From Ostrinia nubilalis (lineage: Eukaryota > Arthropoda > Insecta > Lepidoptera > Crambidae), in assembly GCF_963855985.1 (NCBI RefSeq), contig NC_087110.1, positions 6,067,001 to 6,131,000 on the forward strand: DNA of 64,000 nt. Reading direction: 5' to 3'. Under the pieces are notes generated by a model. That model was not told the origin of the DNA. It was given only the letters and a program-made list of their open reading frames with translations, and made no database searches. The position numbers were made by a program, and so were the translations under genes. Positions within the stretch are counted from its first letter, which is position 1, and the number at the start of each line of letters is the position of its first letter. Below, in pieces: positions 9,537 to 22,700 of the stretch.

Positions 9537-12500
9537 TAATGATGGTATAATCACGTGGAAACCGTGTGACATGTTTGTACCGATCAGTGTAAAGCTAACT
9601 GACTTGATATAATGGTCGGGTTCTGCTTGCAAATAACATGCGCTTAGTCTTTACTAGAGAACATAGTTACATGAAACTCTATTGAATTAATACTGAGACA
9701 AAGAGCGGTTTACTACGTCCGATCCGAACTAAATCCGTGATCGCTTGATTCAAACGAAAACTCTTGTTCTATCAAGGAGCTATCCGTAGACGGAGAATAC
9801 TATTGTATTACTTAGATGTCTATGGAACTATCGTATTTTGCCCTCACCAGTTGGCGCCAATGTGGTGTCAAAAATCAAAATCAAAAATATTTTATTCAAT
9901 TTAGACCACTAGTGGCACTTATGAAAATTGGAATACCTAAATCCTGGTACTCGCTAGTGGCTAAGACAGTTACGCCAACTGGACAGCGCTGAAATGAAGC
10001 GGTAAAAGGATTATTGTAATTACATTCAATAGAGTGGCGTCACTCTACTAGAGTAAGGTCCTGTCACTCGCCAGAGTGGCGCCAAATGGTGAATGCAATT
10101 ACGATAACCCCCACTGGATTTTTAATAAGCTCGAATCAGTTCTTAAGCGTAGATTAACACTTGAGCTCCGTTCCAGGACACCGGCCTAAATTATCTACAA
10201 CAAATTTTACACCGCAGCGCTACCGCATCAATAAACTCATAAAAACAAAATAGAACCAGAAATGAACATCGAAGATTAAAAGATAAACCGTCGGTGCTTA
10301 TCGGAGTACGAGGATAATGAGCAAAGCCGGGGCATAAGCTAGGCCATTAAGGGGCACCTGGCCGCTCTCACGGGCTTCATTTGAAAGCCAATATTGCTGC
10401 CCTGAGTGCACGCCAGAGATAAATGCCCTTAATAAAAAACAGCAATATTGAACTTGTTTGTTTTTCGTAGTAGCAATAAAGGAGTAAAGGGAATTTGATT
10501 TTGGAATATTGACCGTTGAAACGATACTCATGCTATAGTGGTTGAAGGCACAAGTCGCGTAAGGACAACTTTACATTACTTTTACTAACTACAACAAAAA
10601 AGGACACTTTCAGTTGTTGAAGCTTTTATGTGGTAATCGGAACATCTTATAGCAAGAGACATTTTGTAGCGTAAAAAATAAATAAATTTTAATTTTGAAT
10701 GGAAAAAAGTGAAATGATATTGCAAAGAATTCGTATTTAGAGTCTCATAACAAAGTTTGTGATCGCAGATTCAAATTCCGGAAGAGACAAATGGGTATTA
10801 ACGACCAGCCCACAAGGATCTCATACTTGAGTTGTGATTGATGATAATAATATATTAATCTAGTAGATAGTAGAGACTACTTGATGACGGATTTCTTTTC
10901 ATTTTAAATGTAATATTTGGTGTGAAACTTCACAAATCACTTATAAGTTGTTAAACTGCATTAAAAAGAATGGGCTAACTGAAATGAATTTAATAAAACA
11001 TCGAAACAGCATTTCGCTAAAAGTTAATTCATCCAGTCCAAGAATGCTTTAAATATTATGACAAGTGAATTTAATTATAGTAGAACGCATCAATTTAATT
11101 ATAGTTTAGCCCGCAACGAACGTAGCCACGAATTAGGAAATAATAGAAGGCTGCAAGTTCACTGTTTCCTTTGCCAACAAAAAAATAAAAAGTAAAAGCT
11201 GAAAAAACATGGCGGTCGATGTTGAATAGAATATCGATTGAGCATCTAATGGCGTAATTATTGGTTTCCAGATAAAATTGACGCCTTGCGATGGGAGTGG
11301 GTGCTTTAACACACCTCGTCTGAAGGCTACTATTTACACATTAAGTCTGACAGCCTATTTAAAAGTGGTATAATTATTTTTTTAAGACCTGCGTGCGAGC
11401 CCGTAACGTGCGAAGCAAAAAATGGATCTCTGTAATGGATTTTTGGACTAGTTTCGATAATTGTTTAGTAGCTTATTGATTCTATCAAACAGATGTTGCT
11501 CGTGTAATTGGTGGGTGTAAAATCTTCTTAGCTATTATTTTTGGGGTAAAAAGGTAGCGTGTCAAGATTTTTTATAGTTTTCTAACATCTTCCAGAATGT
11601 GCAAAATAAAATTAATCATGAAATACTTAAAATAATGAGTAATGTGTCTTTTCTTTGATGAATTTAGTTCACAGTATTTTATAAGTTAAGTAAAATCCAT
11701 TCCATCCAAAGCTTGGATCCAAAGTCCTCCATGATTTTGCATATAGTTAGTTATTTTAATTAAGATTTTTTTTAGATAGTGTGTTACCAGTAGCATTGCC
11801 TATAATAAAAGTTTCAAAGGTTGTTGATGTTGTTGTTGTTGCAAGTAATAACAAAAATGCAGTTAGATCGGAATTTTAATGTTTTCGATTACCTCGTTAT
11901 GTTCTAGTCTTAAGGTGTTTATGGACAATAAAAAGCCAAAATAACGAGGGCTACCATACACTGCAGCCGTCACGATTAGAATGGAAAACCTTGATAAATT
12001 AAACACCATCTAGTCCTTGCGACGAATGGGCTTGATATTGTGAGCGTGCATGGGATCACATACTAAACTACAGTAGAACTTTAGACAAAAAAAAAATATT
12101 TAACAGTAACTTATTTTTCATGAAGTAAACGATGCGCAAAGATATCGCAACTCTTTGGCAGAGCGACAATAAATGTACTCTGTAGCACAAAAATCTAAAC
12201 ACCTTGATTTTCATACCATTATCCATATTGTATTGAAGTCAAAGCCTCAGAAATAACTGCAACGATGTCTCGTTCAGTTGAGTGTATTCGATTATAAACT
12301 GCGGAAGATAATAAAACAAATGATTGCTAGTTAACAGAATTCCGACATTTATCATTCACAACTCTAATGACGCAAATAAAACTAGATATAAAGCGCGACC
12401 AGTAATGGATAAATAACCAAGGCTCATGCCCTTAAAAAGAAGCAAAGAGAGTAAAACCGTACAGCCACAGATAATATAGGTACAGCCTAATGCGTAGCGC

Positions 12501-13032
12501 GGTGGCAGAGGCTGCGTGAACGCATTCCCGCGCGTCACGGAGTCGAAGTGTTCCGTTCTCCGCGCGCGACGCTTTTTGCACTCCCGCGCATCAATCATAG
12601 CTTGACACATCCAATATCGGTTTTTGCACGGCCGAGTCGAGATGCCGCAATATGCTCGTAACTGTCCACAAACGCGTGGACGATTAGCGTTTCTTATTAC
12701 CGATTTCTATTAGACTTTCCACCTTCCTGATGGGGTGAAAGATAATTTGCCGGGGCGTGAGACCCGTTGGTTTAATGACGGATTGATTCGATATTAATTC
12801 GAGTGAGGAAGAGATGACGTTTCTCCATTAATACGGAGTTAATGGGCTACTGCAGGTGCATCGTCTAAGAGTTGACATGTTTTTTGCCATGTAATAAATA
12901 GGTCAGTGTACTGGAGAACTCTCTAGCTGAGCATGTGTTTTGTTGTAATATTAATAGTTCGCGAATTATGTTTTAGTACTAATAAGTTACTTGGCTGCTC
13001 CTTATTGAGGATCTATATTTATCAAAGCGAAA
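9537..13032. other. Poxn intron 1 sequence without recognised genes
   Basis: About 3.5 kb with no supported exon. A fragment at about 9868-9935 (aaaatcaaaatcaaaaata... then accactagtggcactta) looks like an interspersed repeat tail. A GC-rich patch near 12490-12640 holds a chance minus-strand open frame. Large introns of Pax genes often hold enhancers, but I see no specific site I can defend. Confidence 0.4.
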
Positions 13033-13219
13033 GGTCACTGATTGACTGACTCACTCAGTCGTCACGAAATCTCAGAAACTACAAGTGCTAGGAATTTCAA
13101 ATTTTGCATGTTGGTTCCTTTTAGAACGTAGGTGCTCACTAAGAACGGATTTTACGAAACTCCACCCCTAAGAGGGTAAAACGGGATCCACGCGTACGAA
13201 ATCGCGGGCGGGCCGCTAA
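13033..13219 (+). mobile_element. Helitron-like non-autonomous element, subfamily B (diverged)
   Basis: Shares the block 'ggattttacgaaactccacc' followed by the hallmark 'gtaaaacgggatccacgcgt' and 'cgcgggcgg' with the copies at 33360 and 48677. The end here is ccgctaat, so the terminal CTAG has mutated to CTAA. The left end is weakly conserved. Confidence 0.65.
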
Positions 13220-13662
13220 TATCTTATAAAGTTAAATTGGTAACGTTTTCAAGGTTCCGTATATCTTTCCCAAAAATGAGAGATATTGAAACTTGGGACT
13301 TTTGGACTTTATTGTTCTTTAAATACCAGAAATATTGACCAGAACAACAAAACACTGTTCACTTACAAAAGGTCTGCATAGCATTGCGAGCTCAGTCATC
13401 AAGATTCTTTCTACAGCACCACTTTTTGTTCCACTTCAAGCAAAGAATCACAGGTCCAAGGCTATCGGAAGGCGCGACGAAGGCCACGGGAGCGAGATTT
13501 AACATTTAATCTCAGAGGATGTGAATGTTCCCTAGTAATTACGGATTTTTGCAATAACATAGGTGCTCACTGCTTGCCCACTGAACGAGTTTGATCGGAA
13601 AGACTTCATTAAGCGAGAAATAAAACCGTGCATTGCGGTTAACGAGACAATCGGAAGTCGGA

Positions 13663-13914
13663 TTGGAATTCCGAATGACCATGACTTATGCGGGTCTATC
13701 AAAGGCCTTTGCGATTGCTTACTTCAATTATTTTCTTCATGCAGTTTTATTAAACCTATCGTATAGCTTAGTATTCAAGAAACTTTTATTTTTAGCAATA
13801 AATTGTAAATTGAGTTTATATTAAAGTAAATTTGGACCTGGAAAATAGTACTGTACTAGAGGAGTCCCCCAAGGGTCAATTATAACACCGATTTTATTAA
13901 CTGTCTTATGAGTG
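13663..13914 (+). mobile_element. Remnant of a Jockey-type reverse transcriptase
   Basis: In one frame, a stretch with GLSKAFAIA (about 13696-13722) matches the reverse transcriptase A-motif context (F-x-D-L-S-K-A-F-D) with the catalytic Asp positions lost. RGVPQGSIITPILL (13858-13899) matches the conserved G-V-P-Q-G-S block. Both are in the same frame but stop codons separate them. This is a decayed non-LTR retrotransposon piece within Poxn intron 1. Jockey rather than CR1 is a judgement by motif wording only. Confidence 0.6.
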
Positions 13915-16900
13915 TGGTAGGAATAAATCTTCTTTGTATTCTAGTTACAATTAAGTATTGAGTGGTTTCACATTTTAAAATGATTCTGAAAATGACTTGG
14001 GTCCATTCAAAGCTAACATAAAATCTAAAATAACACTTGTCCGAATGCAAATTGTTTTGATACAACCAGCCAGGATTACGTCGGACATAATAACACTTCG
14101 AATCCCGAGTGAGACATCCAATAAATAGCGATAGGCACAAAAGCGGCAAACCGAGATAAACTCGACATATCGACAATAATTCCAATATGTTTTATGAATC
14201 AGCTTTACGGTATTAAGAGGCGCGTAATAATATTGACAATATAATCCGACGGTGACCATAAACGGTGTTATCGTATGATGCCAGCTTAGCCCAAGAGTTC
14301 GGGCCGTTTTGGATATTTATGCGACGTAAAATCGTGATATATTCCTAATGTGGAGTCAACTGTAACTCGCGAATGTACGGAAAAGTGTCGCCGCATGCGC
14401 GAGGTCGATGCGAGCAAGCACTGCTAGGTTGATGACTGTAGTATTCGAGTACAGTGTAAAAACAGCATTTTTTATCAGAAGAAAACATTGCAAAACAAGA
14501 TAAGGAAGTTCTAGTGTAGCTCTACATTGATGATTTGTTAATATTAAGTTTTCAAACTTTAATGTCTAAAAAAAATCTGATGTAAGAGACTCCATCCAAA
14601 GTGATAATGAACATATTAATCAAAGGAGAGCATCTGGGGATATTAATTATTATTCTGGATCAATCTTAGATCCTCAAGACAATAAGGAAAGGTCATTTTC
14701 AAATAAAACAACAAAACGCAACTCGACTATCGAAACATCTGATTCTGCACGAAAAAACGAATCGGATACGTTTAAATTTCGAAATTGTGACAATTAGGGA
14801 CAGGAACACAATCGGACGGGCGATCTGTGGTAATTTGTAAGCCATGGGTCATGGGATAGTCGGGCGGGCGGCACCTGTCGGGCTATCGCGATGAGAGCGC
14901 TTAATAACCGAGCTTTGGACAATTCGTATGTAAGGGACATTACATTTTGTAGAATGGGGCCTAATTTTTCGAGCGAGCTGGTAATTGTGCGACGGTTAAG
15001 CTAGATCAAAGCTAAATGAGGGTCAAGAAGCGTAAGTAAGTAAAGTTAGGGACCTATTAAGGTCACAAGAAAATAAGCAGTTTTATCTAAAAACATGGTG
15101 GATAAGGCTACATTCTTAGCCTTAAGCAAGATTGAGCTATTGCTTGGCTTGAATCTAAGGCTTGAGTCTTATTGCGTATTTTGGTAGGTATGTAGGTATG
15201 TACTATAATATTACGTGATTGGATAGCTAAATTGGGAGTTATCAAAAAGTCACGGAGACTAAAGAGCACTAGCTCAATTTACCTCAAGAGTCCAAGTGAT
15301 ATAAATAAACGTGTCGCCGGATATGAGGGTGTTTTAAATGTCCAATGATTCCTAATAACCTGAGGGTAGTTCACGCAATTGACATTCGCTTGAACCACGA
15401 CACGGGGGTCGGGACTTTTGTGATAATCGCGTGATTTCAAACGATGGGGACGATTCGGTGAATCGTTTTGATATGTATTTTTATGATGATTTAGTAGATT
15501 TCACTACTGCAGATTTTTTATTATACTATACTTATTTTTTTTAAATTAAAATTAGTGTTTGAAGGAGGAGTCTTTAATAACCTTTTTTCCTACCAGATGT
15601 GATCAAGTTTTACGAGTGATATTTGTCCAGAAATACCAATGTGTTAAAGTTAAGTTTGTGAATAGAAGCAAACTTAGTTAAAGCGAACAATAGAAAAATC
15701 AATTTTCATGAATTTAAATTTAAATATAAGTTTATCATTGAAAACAGATATAGATCGCAGTGCAGTATGACATGCCAAGTAGGCATTAACACTCTCTAAA
15801 CAATATAACGTGTAAAATTAATTATTCACGCGGGCGACACTGGTGATGTTATTACGCGGGCAACACTGAATGTAGCAACTGTTTGTTTTTAAATCAACAT
15901 GCTTTTGGAATTTTTAATGTAGATTAGTTATGGGTTTAATCTATCTATTTATTACTGACTGAAAAGCTATGTAACACGCTTTATTTACATCAAATTATTT
16001 CATGTTCATAGTTCATACTTTTTTTTAGCTTTTCTTATTTTGGGAATAGTAGAATTAGTGTGACAATAGGAATATTAATCTGTTTAGGGCTTAACCACCT
16101 TGATGATTAAGTCTCTGATAGCTTATTACGAACTTATCAGACGGATAAACTTTACGTTTTTCAAGAATCTACCGATTCTTGATTATGTTTGTACGAAACC
16201 CTCGGAACGCAGGTCTCATTCACTTTTGGTGGGTTTTAAATGATTAATCTGTATCTGATTAGCATCAATTAGTATTTTGAAAGTTTATTTATTTAAGAAA
16301 GACATTTTTTTACACCTTTTAACTTACTAAACGTTCTCTTTAATTGGCATGTTTGTGATATTTAACAAACTATTTATAACTAATTTATCTGATTGTTTTT
16401 TATCTAATTCTATTTTATCAGTATACTTTTAATGTTGTTTCTATAAATAACTAACCAAAGACGGATATAGGCAAGATAAATCTGTGACAATCAGTGACAA
16501 TGTCGTGGAACCAACCTGATAAGAAAAGGTAGATAGAAGTAATTAAGTATAAAAACAAGGGAGCATTTAAAAAATCCACACGAAACGAGACGTTTAATTT
16601 GGACAAAAATGAATTTTGGTAGAGACCAAGTTACCATTCGTTGCAAATAACTTGAAAGGGCGATGATCATCAAGAGCAGGTTCTTATTATGCAATAAGAA
16701 ATATGCTTGTGATCATTAAATTGCTTATTTCAGTTCCACTGCTAGACGCAAGGCTCTCCAAAGAGCACGATCTCTATATTTCTTCATCGAGTCATCGGTC
16801 AAGCTTTTGTTTTTCTTCCTTTTTTCTTTGGAAATTGGTAATAATTTTTACAAATCCAAAAGGCGAATCAAATCTTCGGAATACGATGGAGTTATCACGC

Positions 16901-16944
16901 AGGCGCCAACGTGTTAATTGGCTGTAACGCGGCGAATCAAACTT
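13915..16944. other. Poxn intron 1 sequence without recognised genes
   Basis: AT-rich, no exon supported. Moderately GC-rich non-coding patches at about 14270-14430 and 14790-14960 stand out from the background. The second includes an E-box-like CACCTG at about 14872. They are possible enhancers on composition alone, which is weak evidence. Confidence 0.35.
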
Positions 16945-17000
16945 AGGTACTCGACAGCACATCAATCTTAACACTGTGGCATCTTATGTAGTTGTGAATA
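16945..17000. repeat. Half-copy of a short MITE family
   Basis: 'cgacagcacatcaa' followed by 'cactgtggcatcttatgtag' is the complement of the right half of the element at 26686-26780. Part of it recurs near 57343 (cactgtggcatct). Only one terminus is present here. Confidence 0.5.
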
Positions 17001-17480
17001 CGGTGATTTTTCAGCAAAAAATGTATTAGTTATACTGACGTTATACACTGCGGCTACACAGTGCGTGGCAACTCTTGCGCAGCGTGCCATGTCAGCGTTA
17101 TCTTTTCATAATTGCTTACTTAAGAACATTGCAAGTTATCTAAAAATGACGAATGAAAACGTCTCTAGAGCATTATTTTACGCTACTTAAAAATGATACA
17201 AGTCTGACTGTAAATGTGTAAGTTTGTAAAATTGTAATACATATTTCGGATTATGATTATTTACCTAGTGATCACAATTTTGCTGTGGCCTTCTAAAAGC
17301 GTGCTAAAAGATAATAATATGTAAGTAAGGCGTTGATCGACAATAATGTTTAAATTAAGAAAAATGATTGAGTAATAAGTAAAATATTTATTAGAGAATA
17401 AATTTTATAATAATAATACATGAACTTAAAATGACTTAAAAACTAAAATTTAAAAATTACTAATGATAAAAACTATTTAC
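17001..17480. other. Poxn intron 1 sequence, nothing recognised
   Basis: AT-rich sequence grading into a run of A/T simple-sequence at 17380-17470 that may be the tail of the repeat described next. Confidence 0.4.
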
Positions 17481-17660
17481 AAAATAAAAAATACTTCACC
17501 CCCAGCGCCGCAGTCAGGAATGGTGCCCAAAAGGCTGGCAGCATTGCCACGTTGAATGGCCAGGCTAATTCTCTGACCAAAATAGCTGCCAGCCTTTTGA
17601 TCACCGGTCACCTCGGTGAGCCTTTTTGCCAGTTCCTTATAAAAGGTTATTTATATAAAT
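17481..17660. repeat. Interspersed-repeat-like block with a strong hairpin
   Basis: 'caaaaggctggcag' (17528-17541) pairs with 'ctgccagccttttg' (17586-17599). This makes a 14-bp perfect stem with a 44-base loop, inside a GC-richer island preceded by an A/T-rich tract. I believe this block is a dispersed lepidopteran repeat, probably the 3' end of a LINE, but there is no second copy in the window to prove it. Confidence 0.4.
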
Positions 17661-17675
17661 AAGTTATTTAAGTAC

Positions 17676-17770
17676 GCTACCAACCGTGCGATGTGGAAGT
17701 CATTGGGGAGGCCTATGTTCAGCAGTGGACGTCCTGTGGCTGAAATGATGATGATGATGATGAAGTACTT
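17676..17770 (+). mobile_element. Short RTE 3'-end insertion, plus strand
   Basis: An 85-bp fragment (17680-17764) reads toward the element's 3' end: 'gctaccaaccgtgc', then 'gaggcctatgttcagcagtg', ending in (ATG)n. A possible 6-bp flanking repeat (aagtac) is present. It is the same family as at 845-1119. Confidence 0.7.
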
Positions 17771-18128
17771 AGTTTGCTGTTTTATGCATAATAAATTATA
17801 CAACACAATCGTAGAGTCACGTACTAACTGAAAGCATTAGACTAGAGATTGAGGTTAGATTGATTAGAGATACAGAGATTGTGACTAGGTACTTGCGAAT
17901 TCTATTTATCTTGCCTCTCAATACGTGGGTATCTATAGATATGAAATAAAAATCCCCGCAATCCGAAGCCCACAGCAATAATAAATCGCTAAGCACAATA
18001 AACCGCGGTGTGAAAGTGCCTGTAGCGCTCCGCCCCCCATAAAAGCGCCCACTCATTACCGTCAAAGAAAAACGGTGTAACTTTAGACCTCGGCCTGCCT
18101 TTTACAAATTGAGCTGTCCTATAAAATA
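17771..18128. other. Poxn intron 1 sequence, nothing recognised
   Basis: AT-rich, no coding signal beyond chance open frames. Confidence 0.4.
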
Positions 18129-18375
18129 CTAGCTTACCGCCCGCGGCTTCGCCCGCGTGGAATTTTGTCTGTCACAGAAAAGCTTTATCGCGCGCGTCCC
18201 TGTTTCAAAAACCGGGATAAAAACTATCCTATGTCCTTTCCCGGGACTCTAACTCTAACCGGGAAACTATCTCTATACCAAATTTCATCAAAATCGGTTC
18301 AGTGGTTTAGGCGTGAAAGAGAGACGGACAGACAGACAGACATAGTTACTTTCGCATCTATAATATTAGTATAGA
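18129..18375 (-). mobile_element. Helitron-like non-autonomous element, subfamily A (Lep1-like)
   Basis: On the minus strand the element starts with TC next to 'tatactaatattata' and ends in CTAG at 18129. Inner landmarks are 'aaccgattttgatgaaattt', 'cccgggaaaggacatagga' and 'cgcgggcgaagccgcgggcg'. Close relatives lie at 28276 and 35746. TC...CTAG ends with no inverted repeats or target duplication are Helitron hallmarks. Similarity to the lepidopteran Lep1 group is from memory. Confidence 0.75.
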
Positions 18376-18855
18376 AGTATAGATTAATTAGGGGGGTAAT
18401 CCAGAAAAAAGTCGTTCGTTTATGTATTTTTAATCTTTATTTACTTACATCGTAGTCAGACGTGGCCCAATCATGAGGCTAAGTGGGGTATTCGATTGCC
18501 CTGCAAAACTAACAAAGTACTTAGGTATATCGTAAAATGCATAGTTTATTCTAGCTTCTATTTAAAAATACATGTAACAATAGATTCGGACATTTTTTGG
18601 TATGTAGTTTTTAATTTTTTGTCATTTTATTTATGTGATGCTGGCATATCCTTCTGGACTTACCATGACACAGGTTTCACCATCTTTCTTTGCATTTCAT
18701 CTTTATCGGTCAAAGTCCATACAAAAGGTTAAAGTTATAGTTACGGTTAAAGTTAAATTGGTGCAACTTAGCAAATATTCTATCCTTTTTGGTATTTACA
18801 AGTCCTCTCTATGATGTTTATTTTTATCTGAGCATATCATATTCTTTTGTTTTTT
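18376..18855. other. Poxn intron 1 sequence, nothing recognised
   Basis: AT-rich. A short piece near 18720-18770 ('ggttaaagttaaattggtgcaact') resembles one end of the MITE at 26892-27009. Confidence 0.35.
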
Positions 18856-19083
18856 GGTAACACCAATCATCACCATCATCATTTCAGCCATACGACGTCC
18901 ACTGCGGAACATAGGCCTCCCCCAATGACTTCCACATCGCACGGTTGGTAGCGGCCTGCATCCAGCACCTTCCTGCTACTTTTATCAGGTAGGTCGGTCC
19001 ACCTTGTGGGTGGACGTCCCACGCTGCATTTTCCGGCACGTGGCCTCCACTCCAGAACCTTGCTGCCCCATCGGTAACACTAA
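18856..19083 (-). mobile_element. RTE 3'-end insertion with target-site duplication
   Basis: Insert 18867-19072, minus strand, with a degenerate CAT tail and the C-terminal coding block (KVAGRCWMQAATNRAMWKSL, then GEAYV). The flanking direct repeat ggtaacacYaa lies at 18856-18866 and 19073-19083. It is 5'-truncated and dead. Confidence 0.8.
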
Positions 19084-19289
19084 GAATCACCGTAAATCGC
19101 ACTTTTTCATGAATCATCGGACGTCACAGTCAAGTCATTACACCGAATCCAAAACTGAAGAATATTTGCCACAAAAATAAAGATAAAAGCTAAGAACATT
19201 AAGACGCAGTGTGAAAGTGCACAATAGTGCCGGCGCAAGGCTTAATAGTGGGTAGTAAAGTGTTGGTCATAAATCCTGGATGGGTCTAA

Positions 19290-19617
19290 AGCCTGCAATA
19301 CACGTTGGCCGAGCTTAGGCCAATGCAAAATACGCGGACAAACATGTGAACACTATTGGCCGAGTGCGCGCGAGCGCCTTTGATTTGTGCTGAAAAACCG
19401 ACAACGTTCCGAAGTGCGGCAAGTGGTCGCGAGTGATCGCAAGTTGTAACAAGATACGCCAAATGAGTTCTATACACGTTGGCGGTTGACTTACCTCGGC
19501 CAACTAAGCGAGCGAGACCGAGCGACGGCAAGACAATACAAATCTACTGTCTACACCTACACCTGTCTTGGTATTGGCGTTCACTTGGCGACGCTCGGCC
19601 AACGTGTATTGCAGGCT
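19290..19617. mobile_element. Harbinger-type MITE with TAA target duplication
   Basis: The ends agcctgcaatacacgttggc and the complement gccaacgtgtattgcaggct are inverted and flanked by TAA (19287-19289 and 19618-19620). The interior repeats the 'cacgttggc' and 'cggccaa' themes several times. Open frames inside are by-products of the GC-richer composition. A three-base TWA duplication is typical of PIF/Harbinger elements. No transposase is present. Confidence 0.75.
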
Positions 19618-19620
19618 TAA

Positions 19621-20378
19621 GAGATGCAGGGCGATGCAAGCAAATATTGGAGGTCGATGGTGGAACTGACAAACGATTAGGTTTGGCTAGGCTTTGTTTT
19701 AGAGATATTGAAGTTTCAAAAATTTCACGAATACTCCTTCTTTGCAATACTTTAAAAATAGAGTCAGTGGTAGACATAGACTTGTTCAGTGTTTTTTTAA
19801 ACTTTAATAAAATCTTTAATGGGAAATAAAAAGCAGATGCTACCTACTCAATCTATAGGAATGTCTTAAATATTTCAAGTTTAATTGCCTCTAAATAAAA
19901 ATTGACTTTGTTACTCTACACAACTAAAACAGTTTAAAAATTTTCGACGCGCACCATTCTGTCACCGATTATAATTTCTACGGCAGTTTTCTTCAGAAAC
20001 GTTTCGTGTTTAACAGCGATTAACGGTAATTTTAACGAATACCGGTAACGAATTAACAACGGCTTCAATTTCAATCAAATGGAAGCCGACTAAATGCTTC
20101 TGAAGTGATCGTCGATGATTTTAGAAAAAGCGTGTCTTATTGTTTTTATGGGTGGATGTGTAATGCGTTTTTCGCTGTAACTTTTATCGTTACGTTGTTA
20201 ATAACGGTAAATATTTGTCGGAAAAAACGCGGGCATTGGCGTGCCTTCCCACACTAACGATTTGCGTTGGTCGCGTTATGATATGTTGGATTTGAGCATG
20301 CTTCAAAATTAGTTTGTTATAATTGCTGTAGTACTCGTAGGTTTATCACAACGAATCGTAATACAAACGTAGCTTTAT
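19621..20378. other. Poxn intron 1 sequence, nothing recognised
   Basis: No coding exon, repeat or RNA gene that I can support. Confidence 0.4.
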
Positions 20379-20480
20379 ATACAGGGTGACAGGGATATTC
20401 GGACTCATTTGTTGTTAATGATCTTTAGTATAACCCCTTTCAAGGAATAGGTCGAGTATCCCTGTCACCCTGTATATTAA
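20379..20480. mobile_element. Short MITE with perfect inverted ends
   Basis: 'atacagggtgacagggata' at about 20379-20397 is inverted as 'tatccctgtcaccctgtat' at about 20456-20474. The flanks are TA-rich, so a TA target site is likely. The interior of about 60 bp is non-coding. Confidence 0.7.
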
Positions 20481-21180
20481 CTTACATGCCACCTTACACA
20501 TGTATAATTTTTTAATTAAATGTGATAATTTCAAAAAATATTATATTATAAAGTTTTGCTTAAACGAGCTTTTGGTAAAACGAGCTTCAGTTTTTGAAAT
20601 TCTGGAAGTTTAACCTCTAATGTGCAGAATACTGTTTCTCATATGGATGTTACAGTCAATAATGCTATTAACCTTTATCGATGATCACGGGTATCTCACA
20701 AATCATCTACACAAGGAAAACGCTTAATAAACACAATTAAAACACAAACCAAATCGTTTGCGACCAAAAATCGCGTGATAATTCAAGGTGCCTTTCGTAC
20801 GTACTTTAACCTTTCCAAATCGAAGGTTCCAATTACCCAATCAAGCGATTTTCCACGACTGGATCATTTCTGTTTATGCCCACGACTTACCTTTGATTAT
20901 TTGGAAATCATAATAAAGATAGCAATTTGGAGTTCGCCACAATAAACTGACATAAAAAACTATTTATTATTCAGTGTTTATTAACAGTGTAATAGCCTGG
21001 TAATTATGGGAGTCATTTAAATAAATATGATGGGCAATAGTGCACTGCGAAGGGCGTTTGTACATGTAGATATTATTATGTTCTTCATTTGCATTTTCTG
21101 GCATTGAAATCAGATTTGTTTGTCACAGTTTATTTACTTCTTAATTTATCTTTCCTTCTAATTAGAACTTACTAATTAGC
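20481..21180. other. Poxn intron 1 sequence, nothing recognised
   Basis: AT-rich sequence without a supported feature. Confidence 0.4.
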
Positions 21181-21381
21181 AAGGTTCTGGAGTGGAGTCC
21201 ACATACGGAAAGCGTAGCGTAGGACGTCCCACTAGGTGGACCGACGACTTTTATTTAATAGGTAACAGGAAGGCGCTGGATGCAGGCCGCTACCAACCTG
21301 CCTTTGTGGAAATCATTGGGGAGGCCTATGTTCAGCAGTGGATGGCTATCTTATGGCCTATGGCTGAAATGATGATGAAAT
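21181..21381 (+). mobile_element. RTE 3'-end fragment, plus strand
   Basis: Degraded C-terminal coding block of the RTE family (GRPTRWTDDF, then EAYVQQWM) ending in gaaatgatgatgaaat. No clear target-site duplication remains. Confidence 0.7.
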
Positions 21382-22700
21382 AGAAGTTCTACTCTGCCGT
21401 GTGGTTCCAGCAGAGTAGAACAGGCCCGCTCCCACTCTGCGAACATCAGGCCTTCCCAACTCGTTTGGCCAGATGGGGAGCGTAGGCTAAATCCTCAATT
21501 TGCCTCTACTAAATTAGATATGTTCGTGCTCCTGCAGTGGAGACTAAATGACCTGATGATGACGTAACTGAATCACAAAATAAAGGCATTAATTTACATT
21601 AAGTGTGAAGCCTTAAAATCTGTTTGGGAAGCTTTTCCCAAATTGAAATTGGTTTACATGCTTCGGTACTTAAAATTGGTTTTGATATCACTAAAACACG
21701 CACTTTCGTGCTCACAATTTTCCAAAACCAAATCCACGTACCGTGAGAAAGAAATACCAATTAATCGTTAATAAAAATTCGTTGCAAAACTCTTGCTTTA
21801 CATAAGTTAGTTCCGTGAAAAGGATGAGGTCACTGTCAAATCGAATGTTTTATCGATACTCGATTCGACAATCGATATCGATGGCCGTTGATTAGTAGTC
21901 AATTAGGCATTCCCATAACAGCACCAATAAAAGTATTCGGTGATTTCGTTGTATTTTGTTGTAATCAATTTTTGACGTCGGCATCCGTTTGAGTTCGACA
22001 AATGGAGGTTTTATTGGCGTACCGAATTTAGTGAGGTCGATGCTTACTGGATGGTGGCGCTGGGGGTCCGCAGGCGAATGGGAAAACTATTTCTACGATT
22101 GTAACACGTGTCGAGTATGAACTTCCATTAAAATTGGATTTGCACCTGCAAGCGCATTCCGCGCAGCACCATCAAAAATGTATCAAATGGTTAAAATTGA
22201 CTCGTTTGACGAAAATAAATTGGTGGTTTTATTTTCAGCGTCATAAAAGGTATAAGTTAGTTGATACTTTAATCACGAAAATAAAGGATCTAGTCTAGAT
22301 TTAAAAAAAGAAGGAAATAAAATAATACAAGGTTATTAATCGTAATTAATGTAAATATTTTAGCTCTGCATGTAGTTCATAATAGAATGCAATTTTAATT
22401 GATTTGCTACAAGTTATGTGAAGTTCAGTCTAATAACAATTAATTGTGCCAAATCAATAAAAGTTAATTAGTATTGTGCTAAGCTCGTAGTGTGTCAAAA
22501 ACACAAACTAAAACGTAAGCTTAAAGTTATCTATGCGGAACCCGTCAAAAATACAAGCACGGCGCTCCCCCCAGGCGTGTCGAAAGGCCAACCCAAGAAG
22601 CCGAAAGCCTCGGTGCCGGTTAAATCTTTATAGTTTATAATTACGGCTGATTGGCGGCGTGACCCGCCCGATTCGCTCGTGTGTGAACCGACGACCGCAC
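21382..22700. other. Poxn intron 1 sequence, nothing recognised
   Basis: Mostly AT-rich. A GC-rich island at 22540-22620 carries a chance open frame on the minus strand. I found no splice sites or family match for it. Confidence 0.35.

Noticed and set aside
12356..12610. 84-codon minus-strand frame in a GC-rich patch
   Set aside because: No motif, no splice context, and composition alone explains the lack of stops.
19286..19829. Several overlapping open frames on both strands
   Set aside because: They lie mostly within a Harbinger-type MITE with inverted ends and a TAA duplication, so they are by-products.
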